Shown: positions 51,465-60,885, counted from the first letter of the stretch. The stretch: 64,000 nt of DNA from Clostridium cuniculi (GCF_004353185.1 NZ_SMUS01000013.1:34345-98344), one strand, 5' to 3'. Notes: generated by a model not told the origin, from the letters alone. Made by a program: numbers and translations.

Positions 51465-51495
51465 TTGACAAATTATTAGGTAATAATTATTATTA
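51465..51495 (+). promoter_or_regulatory. ahpC promoter with PerR-like palindrome
   Basis: TTGACA at 51465, 17 bases, TATTAT at 51488. The 7-1-7 palindrome TAATAATTATTATTA (51481-51495) covers the -10 and resembles the PerR box TTATAATNATTATAA with one mismatch per half. Confidence 0.7.
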
Positions 51496-51555
51496 ATTAC
51501 AAGAGATAATTGATAAAAAATATCAATTGAAAATAAATTTCAGGAGGGGATTAAT

Positions 51556-52119
51556 ATGTCATTAATCAATAAGAAAGTTTCAGATTTTACAGTTCAAGCT
51601 TATCACAATGGAGAATTTAAGGAAGTAACATTAGAATCAATCAAAGGACAATGGTCAGTATTTGTATTCTATCCAGCAGATTTTACATTTGTTTGCCCAA
51701 CAGAATTAGGAGATTTAGCAGATAACTATGCTAAGTTTAAAGAAGCAGGTTGTGAAGTATATTCAGTATCTACAGATACTCACTTTGTTCATAAAGCATG
51801 GGCAGATGCTTCAGAAACAATTGCAAAAATTCAATTCCCAATGTTAGGTGATCCAACAGGTAAGTTAGCTAGAGATTTTGAAGTTATGGTTGAAGAAGAT
51901 GGTTTAGCTTTAAGAGGATCATTCGTAATAAGTCCGGAAGGTGAAATAAAGGCTTACGAAGTTAACGAACCAGGAATTGGAAGAACTGCAGCAGAATTAT
52001 TAAGAAAAGTTCAAGCAGCTCAATTCGTAGCTGAACATGGGGATCAAGTTTGCCCAGCTAAATGGCAACCAGGTGAAGAAACATTAGTGCCAAGCTTAGA
52101 TTTAGTTGGTAAGCTATAA
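51556..52119 (+). CDS. ahpC: peroxiredoxin, AhpC type
   Basis: 187-residue typical 2-Cys peroxiredoxin reducing hydrogen and alkyl peroxides. Peroxidatic Cys47 in DFTFVCPTELGD and resolving Cys166 in HGDQVCPAKW; the C-terminal part ends in a YF-like-free LDLVGKL tail. AGGAGGGG before the ATG. The partner reductase follows after about 210 bases. Confidence 0.97.
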   Translation: MSLINKKVSDFTVQAYHNGEFKEVTLESIKGQWSVFVFYPADFTFVCPTELGDLADNYAKFKEAGCEVYSVSTDTHFVHKAWADASETIAKIQFPMLGDPTGKLARDFEVMVEEDGLALRGSFVISPEGEIKAYEVNEPGIGRTAAELLRKVQAAQFVAEHGDQVCPAKWQPGEETLVPSLDLVGKL

Positions 52120-52130
52120 TATTTGATATT

Positions 52131-52172
52131 AAGGCTTTATCTAAACTGAAAAGTTTAGATGTAGCCTTTAAT
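52131..52172 (+). repeat. hairpin between ahpC and ahpF
   Basis: AAGGCT(TTAT)CTAAACT / AGTTTAGAT(GT)AGCCTT; weak T tract, so partial terminator or RNA-stabilising stem. Confidence 0.55.
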
Positions 52173-52200
52173 ATTTATAGATAACTAAGAGTTATATGAT

Positions 52201-52241
52201 GATAAGTGGTAATTTTTATGTGTGTTTATTTACCACTTATC
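52201..52241 (+). repeat. second hairpin between ahpC and ahpF
   Basis: GATAAGTGGTAA / TTACCACTTATC, perfect 12-base stem, no T run. Confidence 0.55.
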
Positions 52242-52331
52242 AGAATAAAAATTTATTTTTAAAGTATTAATAAAATTTTATATGTATAAAACTTTATTAA
52301 TATTTTAAAAAAGTAATAGGAGGTAGAGAAA

Positions 52332-53990
52332 ATGGAAAAAATATATGATTTATTAGTAATTGGTGCAGGTCCAGCAGGACTTTCAACTGGAATATATGCA
52401 GGTAGAGCAAAATTAAATACGTTAATCATAGAGAAGGCGGAATTTGGTGGACAAGTAAACAAAACTTATGATATTTCAAATTATCCAGGAGCTAGAAATA
52501 GTAATGGACCAAAGTTAATGGAAGAAATGAGACAACAGGCAGAAGATTTTGGAGTAAATTTTATGTCTGCAGAAGTTTTAGAAGTTAGCTTAGAAGGTGA
52601 TGTAAAGACTTTAAAGACTGATAGAGGAGAAATAAGAGGTAGAAGTGTAGTAATAGCTACAGGAGCATCACCAAGAAAGTTAGGATTTAAAGGTGAAGAT
52701 GAGTTTACAGGTAGAGGAGTAGCTTATTGTTCAACTTGTGATGGACAATTCTTCGAAGGGTTAGAAGTCTTTGTTATTGGAGCAGGATTTGCAGCAGCTG
52801 AAGAAGCAATGTTCTTAACTAAATTTGCAACTAAGGTTACTGTTATAGCTAGAGAACCAGAGTTTACATGTGCAAAATCGATAGCAGATAAAGTTTTAGC
52901 ACATCCAAAGGTTGAAGTTAAATTTAATACTGAAATATTAGAAGCAAATGGAAATGAAATGATAAACTATGCTAAGTTTATTAATAATAAAACAGGTGAA
53001 ACATTTGAGTATCATGCTAAAGAGGAAGATGGTTCTTTCGGTATATTTGTATTTGTAGGATATGCGCCACAAAGTCAATTATTTAATGGAATTTTAGAGC
53101 TTGATAAGTTTGGATATATAGTAACAAATGAAAATATGGAGACTAATATTGAAGGTGTATATGTTGCAGGGGATTTAAGACCAAAAGCATTAAGACAAAT
53201 AGTAACTGCAGTTTCAGATGGTGCTATTGCAGCAACATCAGCAGAGAGATATGTTATTGAATTAAAAGAAAAACTTGGAATTAAAGATGAATATGAGCCT
53301 AAAAAAGTAGAGAAAAAAGAATTTAAGAATGTTGATTTAGATAATGTATCAAAAAGAAGTAAGCTTTTAAATGATGGATTAAGAGCTCAATTAAAAGGAG
53401 TATTAGCTAGATTAGAAAAGAACGTTACACTTGTATCTATAGTAGATGAAAGCAATAGTAAATCAATAGAGTTAAGAGATTTAATTTTAGATATTGCAGA
53501 TTTAGATGAAAGAGTTAGTGCTGAAATATATAATAAAGGTGAAAATATAGAAGTTGAAAATAAGATAAATGCAGATAAGTATCCAGTAGTAGCATTATTA
53601 GATAATAATAAAAAATATAGTGGTGTTAAGTTCCATGGAGTTCCGGGAGGACATGAACTAAATTCATTTATATTGGCTATATATAATCTTGGGAGTGCAG
53701 GACAACAGATATCAGAAGATACTTTAAATAATATTAAGAAGATAGACAAAGATATAAATATTAAAGTGTGTGTATCATTATCTTGTCATTTATGCCCTGA
53801 TGTAGTAGTTTCATCTCAAAGAATAGCTATAGAGAATGAAAAGGTAGAAGCAGAAATGATAGATATTTCAAACTTTAAGGAAATAAAAGATAAATTTAAA
53901 GTAATGAGTGTACCAGCTATAATAGTAAATGATGAGCAAATATATTTTGGTGCAAAAAAGATTGATGAGATTATAAATATAATAAAGTAG
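52332..53990 (+). CDS. AhpF-like reductase with domains in reversed order
   Basis: 552 residues. Residues 1-310 are a thioredoxin-reductase-like flavoprotein (GAGPAGLSTGIYAGRAKLNT, redox pair C133-C136 in CSTCDG, VIGAGFAAAEEA, GVYVAGDLRPKALRQ). Residues about 345-552 are the two-fold thioredoxin-like domain that in classical AhpF sits at the N-terminus, with redox pair C485-C488 in SCHLCPDVV. So the electron path FAD to dithiol to AhpC is kept but the order is permuted. Placed after ahpC. GGAGG before the ATG. Confidence 0.9.
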   Translation: MEKIYDLLVIGAGPAGLSTGIYAGRAKLNTLIIEKAEFGGQVNKTYDISNYPGARNSNGPKLMEEMRQQAEDFGVNFMSAEVLEVSLEGDVKTLKTDRGEIRGRSVVIATGASPRKLGFKGEDEFTGRGVAYCSTCDGQFFEGLEVFVIGAGFAAAEEAMFLTKFATKVTVIAREPEFTCAKSIADKVLAHPKVEVKFNTEILEANGNEMINYAKFINNKTGETFEYHAKEEDGSFGIFVFVGYAPQSQLFNGILELDKFGYIVTNENMETNIEGVYVAGDLRPKALRQIVTAVSDGAIAATSAERYVIELKEKLGIKDEYEPKKVEKKEFKNVDLDNVSKRSKLLNDGLRAQLKGVLARLEKNVTLVSIVDESNSKSIELRDLILDIADLDERVSAEIYNKGENIEVENKINADKYPVVALLDNNKKYSGVKFHGVPGGHELNSFILAIYNLGSAGQQISEDTLNNIKKIDKDINIKVCVSLSCHLCPDVVVSSQRIAIENEKVEAEMIDISNFKEIKDKFKVMSVPAIIVNDEQIYFGAKKIDEIINIIK

Positions 53991-54106
53991 TATATTATTT
54001 AAAATGAAATTATATTTTTGTAAGGACAAGTTACTGATAGAGCCATTATTGCTAAGTTTGTAAATATTATTAGACTATGATAGTATAAATGATGCAAGAA
54101 CGTAAA

Positions 54107-54134
54107 AAGTACTCTTTATTAAAAAAGAGTACTT
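54107..54134. repeat. hairpin upstream of the PhnA gene
   Basis: AAGTACTCTTT / AAAGAGTACTT, eleven-base stem, ten bases before the ribosome site; no T run on the plus strand. Confidence 0.55.
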
Positions 54135-54160
54135 AAAAAACGAATGGAGGAAATGAATTT

Positions 54161-54502
54161 ATGTTACCAAATTGTCCAAAATGTAATTCAGAATATACTT
54201 ATGAAGATGGAAGCCTTTTAATATGCCCAGAATGTGGTCATGAATGGACTGCAGCAAGCCAAGCAGCAGAAGAAGAAGCAAATATTATAAAAGATGCAAA
54301 TGGAAATGTTTTAAATGATGGAGATACAGTTACAATAATTAAGGATCTTAAAGTAAAAGGTGCTTCATCAGCATTAAAACAAGGAACAAAAGTTAAAAAT
54401 ATACGTTTATTATATGATGTTACAGATGGTCATGATATAGACTGTAAAATTGATGGATTCGGAGCTATGAAGTTAAAATCATCAGTAGTAAAGAAGATAT
54501 AA
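54161..54502 (+). CDS. PhnA-like zinc-ribbon protein
   Basis: 113 residues. N-terminal zinc ribbon ([20 protein letters not shown] followed by CGHEW) and C-terminal KOW-like barrel beginning [20 protein letters not shown]. Matches the family named PhnA/YjdM; despite the name it is not tied to phosphonate breakdown. Terminator follows. Confidence 0.93.
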   Translation: MLPNCPKCNSEYTYEDGSLLICPECGHEWTAASQAAEEEANIIKDANGNVLNDGDTVTIIKDLKVKGASSALKQGTKVKNIRLLYDVTDGHDIDCKIDGFGAMKLKSSVVKKI

Positions 54503-54513
54503 TAATTCAATAC

Positions 54514-54549
54514 AAAGGAGCTATTAGTAGGGATTAATAGCTCCTTTTA
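54514..54549 (+). terminator. terminator after PhnA-like gene
   Basis: AAAGGAGCTATTA / TAATAGCTCCTTT with T run. Confidence 0.88.
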
Positions 54550-54667
54550 TTTGAAGATAAAAATATTTTTATTAACTATTGCTACCTTTGAAATACTTTT
54601 AAATTAGTTGAATGTAATCTATGATATAATAAGTTAGTGAAAATTAATTAGTTGGAGGCGATAATTT

Positions 54668-54850
54668 ATGTTTACTAAAGAGGAACTTTTAGTAATTGAA
54701 GATGCATTAAAAATAGCAGATGAAAAATATATTAAACTTCTTGATGAAAGCAAAAATAATAAAAATAAAATGGTTGCATTTAATAGAAAACAAAAAAAAT
54801 TATGGTTAGTTCAAAATAAATTAAATAAATTGCTACAAGAAAATAAATAA
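54668..54850 (+). CDS. hypothetical helical protein, 60 residues
   Basis: MFTKEELLVIEDALKIADEK followed by a Lys/Asn-rich helix. GGAGG before the ATG and a terminator close behind support a real gene. No known family. Confidence 0.65.
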   Translation: MFTKEELLVIEDALKIADEKYIKLLDESKNNKNKMVAFNRKQKKLWLVQNKLNKLLQENK

Positions 54851-54865
54851 AATATAAATACTTAA

Positions 54866-54899
54866 AAAATATCTAGTATAAAAACTAGATATTTTTTTT
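54866..54899 (+). terminator. terminator
   Basis: ATATCTAGT / ACTAGATAT with T run. Confidence 0.88.
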
Positions 54900-55489
54900 A
54901 TTACCTTTAAATTATATATCTAATAAAATTTGGAGGGTATAAAAAAGTATTAATAAATGAAAAAAATATACAAAATATATAAGAAAAACAGATTAAATTA
55001 CAAAAAAATACTAAATCTTTTTATTGGAATAAAAGTATAATTTATACATGTAAGTAATTGTAAAAATATTTGCTCCATCTGTTTTAAATAAAATATTTAT
55101 AAAAATAAAATCCATAAAAAGTAAAAAGAAATATTTTTAAATAAATAATTCTTTTGTTTTAAAATTAAAAATATTTAAAAAATTCAAAAAAAGATTTTTA
55201 GGGAAATAGAAAAAATAAATCAAAGAATAAATTTTAATAAAATAATAATTATAATAATGATTAATTTTAAAAACAATAAAAAAATAAGTGATTATATATT
55301 GTACTATTATTTTTAGAAAAATTAAAAGAATTACAAATAAAAATAGAGACTTTAAGAAGTAGTTTATAAATTTATAAAAAGAAATATTTTATGAAAGTTT
55401 TAAAAATAGATATTTCAAATAAGGTAAAAGTAATTAATTTACAAAATTAATCATTTAAGTTAAAATTATTTCAGCAAATAAAAATTATA
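54900..55489. other. extremely AT-rich gene-free stretch
   Basis: About 590 bases with very little G or C and many poly-A blocks. No frame with a ribosome site, no clear promoter or RNA seen. Confidence 0.5.
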
Positions 55490-55501
55490 GGGAGGAGAAT
55501 T

Positions 55502-56392
55502 ATGAAAAAATTTTTACTGATAATATCATTTATGTTGCTAATGGTTTTTGGAATAGTTTCTTGTGGAAAAAATGAAGAAAATAATAAGCCAATAGATGCA
55601 ACTAAAAATGAAGAACAACAAATTGATGATAATAATGAAAATGTGGAGCAAGATAATCAAGAAGAAAATGAGGAAGAAGAAAGTAAAGTAGAAGAAAAAG
55701 AAGTTGAATACATAAATATTTCACCAGAAGAAGTTAGAATTCCCATCCTTATGTATCATTCTATAAGTGATGATGATCCTAATAATAATTTATTGGTACC
55801 TCCAAATATGTTTGAAGAGCAAATGGCATGGTTAGAAGCAAATGAATTTACTGCAATGAGCTTAGATGAAGCATTAGAGGCTATGGAAACAGGAAAAGTA
55901 CCTAAAAGACCTGTAGTAATAACCTTTGATGATGGTTATTCTGATAACTATACTAGTGCTTTTCCATCATTAAAAAACCATGGGTTAAAGGCCACGTTTT
56001 TTGTTATAACTGATGGAGTAGATAATGGATATTATATGTCTTCAGACATGTTAAAAGAGATGCAGGCGGCTGGAATGTCAATAGAAAATCATACAGCTAA
56101 TCATTTAGAGTTAGATAAGTTATCTAGAGAAGATGCTTATGATGCAATTAAGAGAGGGCAGGATTTCTTAAGAAATAATATAGGATCAGATGGAAATTAT
56201 TTATGTTATCCTGTTGGAAAATATAATGATGAAACTATTGAGATCCAAAAAGAATTAGGTATTAAAGCTGCAACTACTACTCAAGGCGGAATAAGTTCCA
56301 TAGGTGATGGTTTATATCAATTAAAAAGAGTTAGAATATATCCAATGAGTATAGAAAGCTTTTCTTCAATATTTTCTGAGTATATTTATTAG
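55502..56392 (+). CDS. polysaccharide deacetylase lipoprotein
   Basis: 296 residues. Lipobox IVSC near residue 21, a 60-residue Glu/Asn-rich spacer, then a NodB-type domain: PILMYHSISDDDP, catalytic TFDDGYSDNY near 142 and the metal-site MSIENHTANHLELDKLS near 195. Expected to remove acetyl groups from a surface glycan or peptidoglycan on the outer side of the membrane. GGAGGAG before the ATG. Confidence 0.92.
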   Translation: MKKFLLIISFMLLMVFGIVSCGKNEENNKPIDATKNEEQQIDDNNENVEQDNQEENEEEESKVEEKEVEYINISPEEVRIPILMYHSISDDDPNNNLLVPPNMFEEQMAWLEANEFTAMSLDEALEAMETGKVPKRPVVITFDDGYSDNYTSAFPSLKNHGLKATFFVITDGVDNGYYMSSDMLKEMQAAGMSIENHTANHLELDKLSREDAYDAIKRGQDFLRNNIGSDGNYLCYPVGKYNDETIEIQKELGIKAATTTQGGISSIGDGLYQLKRVRIYPMSIESFSSIFSEYIY

Positions 56393-56451
56393 ATATAAGT
56401 TATAATATAATAAAATGAACTAATAAATAGGATACTTTCGGAGGTAAAGTA

Positions 56452-56757
56452 ATGGCTAAAATAACAAGTAAAAATAATAATTTATTAAGAGATTCTAGAA
56501 ATAAGGTATCACCAAAGGTTTATGATATTTTAATTGATTTAGTTAATGAAGATAGAGAAGATTTAGCAGAAATGGCATTAAAGATAGACTATTTAATAGA
56601 ATATGCAAATAGTGCTATTAAGGGAAAAGATTTTTCAGAGGCTTTAGAAACTATACAAAGAGCAGAAGAACGATTAAAAATGATAAAGAGAGCAAATTTT
56701 GATGTAAGTCATTTAGAATATTTAATTGAAGGTGTTAAAAAAAAGATAAGGAAGTAA
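56452..56757 (+). CDS. hypothetical helical protein, 101 residues
   Basis: Lys/Glu-rich, all-helical, with two similar halves (LAEMALKIDYLIEYANSAI and FSEALETIQRAEERLKMI) that look TPR-like. GGAGG before the ATG. The stop codon lies inside the terminator palindrome. Function unknown. Confidence 0.75.
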   Translation: MAKITSKNNNLLRDSRNKVSPKVYDILIDLVNEDREDLAEMALKIDYLIEYANSAIKGKDFSEALETIQRAEERLKMIKRANFDVSHLEYLIEGVKKKIRK

Positions 56758-56778
56758 TTACTTCCTTATCTTTTTTTT
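56741..56778. terminator. bidirectional terminator
   Basis: AAAAGATAAGGAAGTAA and its exact complement back to back, then T run; ends both convergent genes. Confidence 0.92.
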
Positions 56779-56779
56779 A

Positions 56780-58390
56780 TTATTGAGCTTTTTTTCTGCT
56801 ATTACTTCTTCTTTTTTTGTTGTTAGTTGAAACTTCAACGTTAACTCTTCTCTTGTTAATCTTTCCACCAGTACATTTTTCAAGAACTTGTTTGTGAATT
56901 GCATTATCTACATTAACAAATGCGAAGTTTTCCATTATATCAATATCTCTTATTTGAGATGCTCCAACCTTAGCATTATTCTTTATATAGTTTATTAATG
57001 TCTTAATAGTTAAGCCATCTCTTCTACCTGCAGAGAAGAATAATCTAACATCATTTTCTTTGCTTGATTTAGGAGCTTCAAGTTTATCACTTGAATAATC
57101 AAAAGATAATTGATTTTTAAATTGGCTTTGAAGTAATGAAGCAATTACTTTAACAGAATCATGATTTTCAGTTAATTGAGTAGCAACATCTACAAATTTT
57201 GAATAATCTTCAGCTTCTATTATTGATGCAACTTCATTAGCCATTAATTTAAATTTAGCGTTATATATTTCTTGAACTGTAGGTACATTTCCTTTTTCAA
57301 TATTACCTTTAGTTACATTTTTTATTTGTTTAAGGAATCCGAATTCTTTCGGAGTAATTATACTGTAAGCAGTACCTTCTCTACCTGCTCTACCAGTTCT
57401 ACCGATTCTGTGAACATAAGATTCAATATCTTGAGGTAACTCATAGTTAAATACGTGAGTTACACCATCAACATCAATTCCTCTAGCAGCAACATCTGTA
57501 GCAACTAAAAATTTTAATGAACCGTTCTTGAACTTAGCAAGAGTTTTCATTCTTTGAATTTGAGACATATCTCCATGCATACCTTCAACCATGTATCCTC
57601 TAGCTTGCATTGCAGCAACTAAATCATCAACGCCTTTTTTAGTTCTGCAGAAGATAATACCTGCTGATGGATTATCAAAATCTATTAATCTACAAAGAGC
57701 TTCTAATCTTTGAGTACCATTAACTTCAAAGAAGTTTTGCTTTATTGTAGAGCCAGTCATTTCTTTTCTAGCAATAACTATATGTTGTGCATCTTCTTTT
57801 AAATATTTTTTTGATAATTTCTTGATTTGAGGTGGCATTGTTGCAGAGAATAATAAAGTTTGTCTTTCATCAGGAATACTCTTCATTATTTCTTCCATAT
57901 CATCAATGAACCCCATGTTTAGCATTTCATCAGCTTCGTCTAACACTAAGAATTCTACTGATGATAAAGGTAAATTTCCTCTTCTTATGTGGTCTAAAAC
58001 TCTACCTGGAGTACCAACTACTATATTAGCTCTTTTTAAATCTCTAGCTTGAAGATGAATAGGTGCTCCACCATATACAGCAACGATGTTTAATTTTTCG
58101 TACTTAGTTAATTTTACTAATTCATCGTGAACCTGTATTGCTAATTCTCTTGTTGGAGCTAAGATTATTGAGCCTATGGCATTTTTTATTTTTAAATTGT
58201 TTATCATAGGTAGACCAAATGCTGCTGTTTTTCCTGTACCAGTTTGAGCTTGACCTATAATATCGTTACCTGAAAGGGCAACTGGAATTGCTTCAGCTTG
58301 AATTGGAGATGGAGTAGTAAAGCCTAAATCATCTATAGCTTTTACTAAACTCTCCTTTAAGCCTAAATCATTAAATGTTAATTTCGTCAT
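56780..58390 (-). CDS. DEAD-box RNA helicase with DbpA RNA-binding domain
   Basis: 536 residues from the ATG at 58390 (AGAGGA before it; the frame opens at 58411). Motifs: AQTGTGKT, PTRELA, VLDEADEML, SAT, and HRIGRTGRAG. C-terminal DbpA/CsdA RNA-binding domain (about 455-525: VRLFFSAGRRDGLTIKTLIN) and a basic tail. Ribosome assembly or mRNA turnover, often cold-induced. The upstream region is long (see 58391-58829). Confidence 0.93.
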   Translation of the reverse strand: MTKLTFNDLGLKESLVKAIDDLGFTTPSPIQAEAIPVALSGNDIIGQAQTGTGKTAAFGLPMINNLKIKNAIGSIILAPTRELAIQVHDELVKLTKYEKLNIVAVYGGAPIHLQARDLKRANIVVGTPGRVLDHIRRGNLPLSSVEFLVLDEADEMLNMGFIDDMEEIMKSIPDERQTLLFSATMPPQIKKLSKKYLKEDAQHIVIARKEMTGSTIKQNFFEVNGTQRLEALCRLIDFDNPSAGIIFCRTKKGVDDLVAAMQARGYMVEGMHGDMSQIQRMKTLAKFKNGSLKFLVATDVAARGIDVDGVTHVFNYELPQDIESYVHRIGRTGRAGREGTAYSIITPKEFGFLKQIKNVTKGNIEKGNVPTVQEIYNAKFKLMANEVASIIEAEDYSKFVDVATQLTENHDSVKVIASLLQSQFKNQLSFDYSSDKLEAPKSSKENDVRLFFSAGRRDGLTIKTLINYIKNNAKVGASQIRDIDIMENFAFVNVDNAIHKQVLEKCTGGKINKRRVNVEVSTNNKKRRSNSRKKAQ

Positions 58391-58644
58391 ATAGTATCCT
58401 CTTTTTTTCATATATTTTTTATTTATTTCAAATTATTTAAATAATTATTCTAATTAATCGACTTTATTAAGTATATAGCAAAAATATAATTAATGCACTA
58501 AGTATTTATTGTAAAATATGAAATACTTGTTTATTTTCAAAATAAGACAAAATGGAAATGTTTTCATGAGATGATTTTAAAAAAAAATTAAAAATACCAG
58601 AAAAATATAATTGACAATTAGCGAAAAATAGTTCAAAATATGCA

Positions 58645-58739
58645 ATGGAAATAGTCATTACTTAAATTTTAAATATTGTGTTATTGTGTCATGGAGTATG
58701 TGGGAAGTTAGGTCTACCTATGTACTCTATTTTTTTGTA
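58645..58739 (+). ncRNA. possible small RNA of about 95 nt
   Basis: TTGACA at 58611-58616, 17 bases and CAAAAT (weak -10), then about 95 bases ending in a terminator hairpin GAGTA / TACTC with inner TAGG / CCTA and a run of T. No coding frame. Expression unknown. Confidence 0.35.
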
Positions 58740-58790
58740 ATGAAAGGACTCCTTCAAAGGAATATATATGTCTATATGATTATAAGATAA

Positions 58791-58824
58791 AAAAGGTGAG
58801 TTAGTTTTTAACTCACCTTTTAAA
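58791..58824. terminator. terminator of plsC-like gene
   Basis: AAAGGTGAGTTA / TAACTCACCTTT, usable from both sides. Confidence 0.88.
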
Positions 58825-58829
58825 ATATA

Positions 58830-59549
58830 CTAAGAAATTTTTGAAGCAATTATATTTTGAACAGTTTTAGGTAAAATATCTTGTTCCTCTTTAGTTAAAT
58901 TTGAAGTTTCAATTGCTGGATGGAAATAAAGATTAACAGTAGCTGGTTTAATCCAAGGTCCATTACCATGTTCCATTATTTTAAAAGATCCATCCATAGT
59001 TACTGGTACTATAGGACATTTTGACTTAGTAGCTAGCTTAAAACTACCAGCTTTAAATTCTTTTATTGGGCCACCCTTACTTCTAGTTCCTTCAGGAAAT
59101 ATTACAATTGAATGTCCATTTTTTAGATTTTTAACACCTTTTATTATTGCTTCACCTGATTTTCTAAGATTACTTCTGTCCATAAAAACACAGTGTAAAA
59201 AATTCATCCAAGTTCTTACTAGTGGTATTTTTTCAACTTCTATTTTTGAAATAAATCCTATTACCTTTGGAACTTGAGTAATATATATTGGGATATCAAA
59301 GTTACCTTGATGATTACCTACAAATAATACTGTTTTATCTTTGGGAATGTTTTCTATTCCGTGAACATTAACTTTGACTCCAGCTAATTTTAGTAGTGAA
59401 TTTGCCCATATATTAGTACACTTATATATTAAAGCTTCACTTTCCTCAATTCTATTTTTCTTAATTAAGTATTTCACTCTAAATATGAATGGTGTGCTAA
59501 TTATCAAGCTTAATACAAACCATATAAACCAAATTATAGTTCTTATCAT
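58830..59549 (-). CDS. plsC: 1-acyl-sn-glycerol-3-phosphate acyltransferase
   Basis: 239 residues. N-terminal membrane helix (about 2-20), catalytic HX4D as GNHQGNFD near residue 74, substrate motifs FMDRSNLRK and FPEGTRSKGG near 140, and IVPVTMDGS. Makes phosphatidic acid at the membrane. The frame opens at a TTG (59567) that is part of the ribosome site; ATG 59549 is used. Confidence 0.93.
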   Translation of the reverse strand: MIRTIIWFIWFVLSLIISTPFIFRVKYLIKKNRIEESEALIYKCTNIWANSLLKLAGVKVNVHGIENIPKDKTVLFVGNHQGNFDIPIYITQVPKVIGFISKIEVEKIPLVRTWMNFLHCVFMDRSNLRKSGEAIIKGVKNLKNGHSIVIFPEGTRSKGGPIKEFKAGSFKLATKSKCPIVPVTMDGSFKIMEHGNGPWIKPATVNLYFHPAIETSNLTKEEQDILPKTVQNIIASKIS

Positions 59550-59676
59550 TATTTTGTCACTCCTCAAAATTTTAAATATAAATAAAGTATACTATAAAAT
59601 ATACGTTGAAAGTAAGATATTTGAAGTAGAAAATATTAATAAACTAAATATGTTCAAAGTCATATATTAATTAAAG

Positions 59677-60561
59677 ATGAGAGAATTTTTTTATGAGGTA
59701 TATATAGTGACTAAATTTCAACCAAATAAATTAAATGTAAGTTATAAAGATGAAATAGGAACAAAGGACTTTTTCTTTCCAAGAAAATATACATTAACAC
59801 ATTCTGATGAAGATGGTAAGTTATTTTTATCAATAGGGAAGAGATATGATTTAGATCAGATTAATTATAATGTTAGAGATGAAGTTTTAGGAAGTTGGGA
59901 AAAGAACGATGAGAATGATAAAGTGTATTTGCTTATTACATTAGAGATTGATAATGGTGATGATATTGGTAATACAATTAATAGAGATAAGATATTTAGG
60001 CAAGAGCTCACCTTAGCGCTAGTAGCGATAATATATGGAGATAATTTATTCCTTGAAAATAATAAAGAATTATATGAATCACCTATTAGAGTAAAATTTA
60101 ACTCAAAATTTAGTGAGTATGATACATTAGAAGAATGGGGGAAGGTAAAGGATTATAAATATAATTTTGAAAGATGCAAAAATGAATTTCCTAATTATAA
60201 GTTTAATCCATTTCCAACATTACCACCAGTACAGTCTCCGGGATATATGAAAGCTGTTAAAGAGAAAAAAAAGCAAAGAGATAGTGCTATAGAAAGGGCA
60301 TTAATAGCTATATTAGAACCATATATAAGTAGTGAGGTATATACTTTGTTTGGAAAGGATACTCCTTATTGCATAAAGCAGGCGGAAGTAATGGATGCAA
60401 AGGCTGTAAATACTTATGGACCTTGTAGTGAAGAATATGAAATAGTAATTGGACTTAAAGTTGGGAAGAGGCCACCTTTTTATAATAATATGATAATAAC
60501 ATTCTTAATTGATGAAAATGGAGCAAAAGTAAAGAACGTTAAAAATCCCAGGGATAAGTAG
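59677..60561 (+). CDS. hypothetical protein, 294 residues
   Basis: No family recognised. No signal or membrane helix. Soluble alpha/beta; the C-terminal third (AEVMDAKAVNTYGPCSEEYE, IVIGLKVGKRPPFYNN) is the best structured part. A weak ribosome site precedes the ATG. Lies just before the tRNA-Arg integration site; no sign that it belongs to the element. Confidence 0.75.
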   Translation: MREFFYEVYIVTKFQPNKLNVSYKDEIGTKDFFFPRKYTLTHSDEDGKLFLSIGKRYDLDQINYNVRDEVLGSWEKNDENDKVYLLITLEIDNGDDIGNTINRDKIFRQELTLALVAIIYGDNLFLENNKELYESPIRVKFNSKFSEYDTLEEWGKVKDYKYNFERCKNEFPNYKFNPFPTLPPVQSPGYMKAVKEKKKQRDSAIERALIAILEPYISSEVYTLFGKDTPYCIKQAEVMDAKAVNTYGPCSEEYEIVIGLKVGKRPPFYNNMIITFLIDENGAKVKNVKNPRDK

Positions 60562-60602
60562 AAAAAATTGACATATACTAAATGTTGTAATAAAATATAT
60601 AT

Positions 60603-60640
60603 AAAATAACTTATTTTAATAAAGATAAGTTATTTTATAA
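60603..60640 (+). terminator. terminator after the 294-residue gene
   Basis: AAATAACTTA / TAAGTTATTT with T run. Confidence 0.85.
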
Positions 60641-60652
60641 TCTAACTTAATA

Positions 60653-60717
60653 TGCGTGCTCTCATAGTTTAATGGATAGAATAGTCCCCTCCTAAGGGCT
60701 AGGTGGAACAAACGCCT
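60653..60717 (+). pseudogene. tRNA-Arg (CCT)-like remnant
   Basis: D arm TAGTTTAATGGATAGAAT and anticodon loop CTCCTAA are recognisable, but the anticodon stem has a mismatch (GTCCC / GGGCT) and the T arm and 3' acceptor strand are missing. Thus 5' two-thirds of a second tRNA-Arg, 40 bases before the intact one. Confidence 0.6.
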
Positions 60718-60760
60718 TTTGATATGATAACTAGATAAAATTGAATAGATTTTTAAGAAT

Positions 60761-60837
60761 GTCCCAGTACCTCAGCAGGATAGAGGGTTCGCCTCCTAAG
60801 CGAAACGTCGCAGGTTCGACTCCTGTCTGGGACGCCA
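60761..60837 (+). tRNA. tRNA-Arg (CCT)
   Basis: 77 nt with CCA. Acceptor GTCCCAG / CTGGGAC, anticodon loop CTCCTAA, T loop GTTCGACTC. Immediately beside the integrase end of the mobile element: typical attachment site at a tRNA 3' end. Confidence 0.95.
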
Positions 60838-60844
60838 CAAACTC

Positions 60845-60885
60845 CGCTGAAAGCCTTATTTTACAAGGTTTTCAGCGTTTCTTTA
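60845..60885 (+). terminator. terminator after tRNA-Arg
   Basis: CGCTGAAAGCCTT / AAGGTTTTCAGCG with interrupted T run. Confidence 0.8.

Larger units (their letters stand above)
58391..58829. other. long interval upstream of the helicase
   Basis: No gene. Left half is probably the helicase leader and promoter; right half holds a possible small RNA on the plus strand and a bidirectional terminator. Confidence 0.5.
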
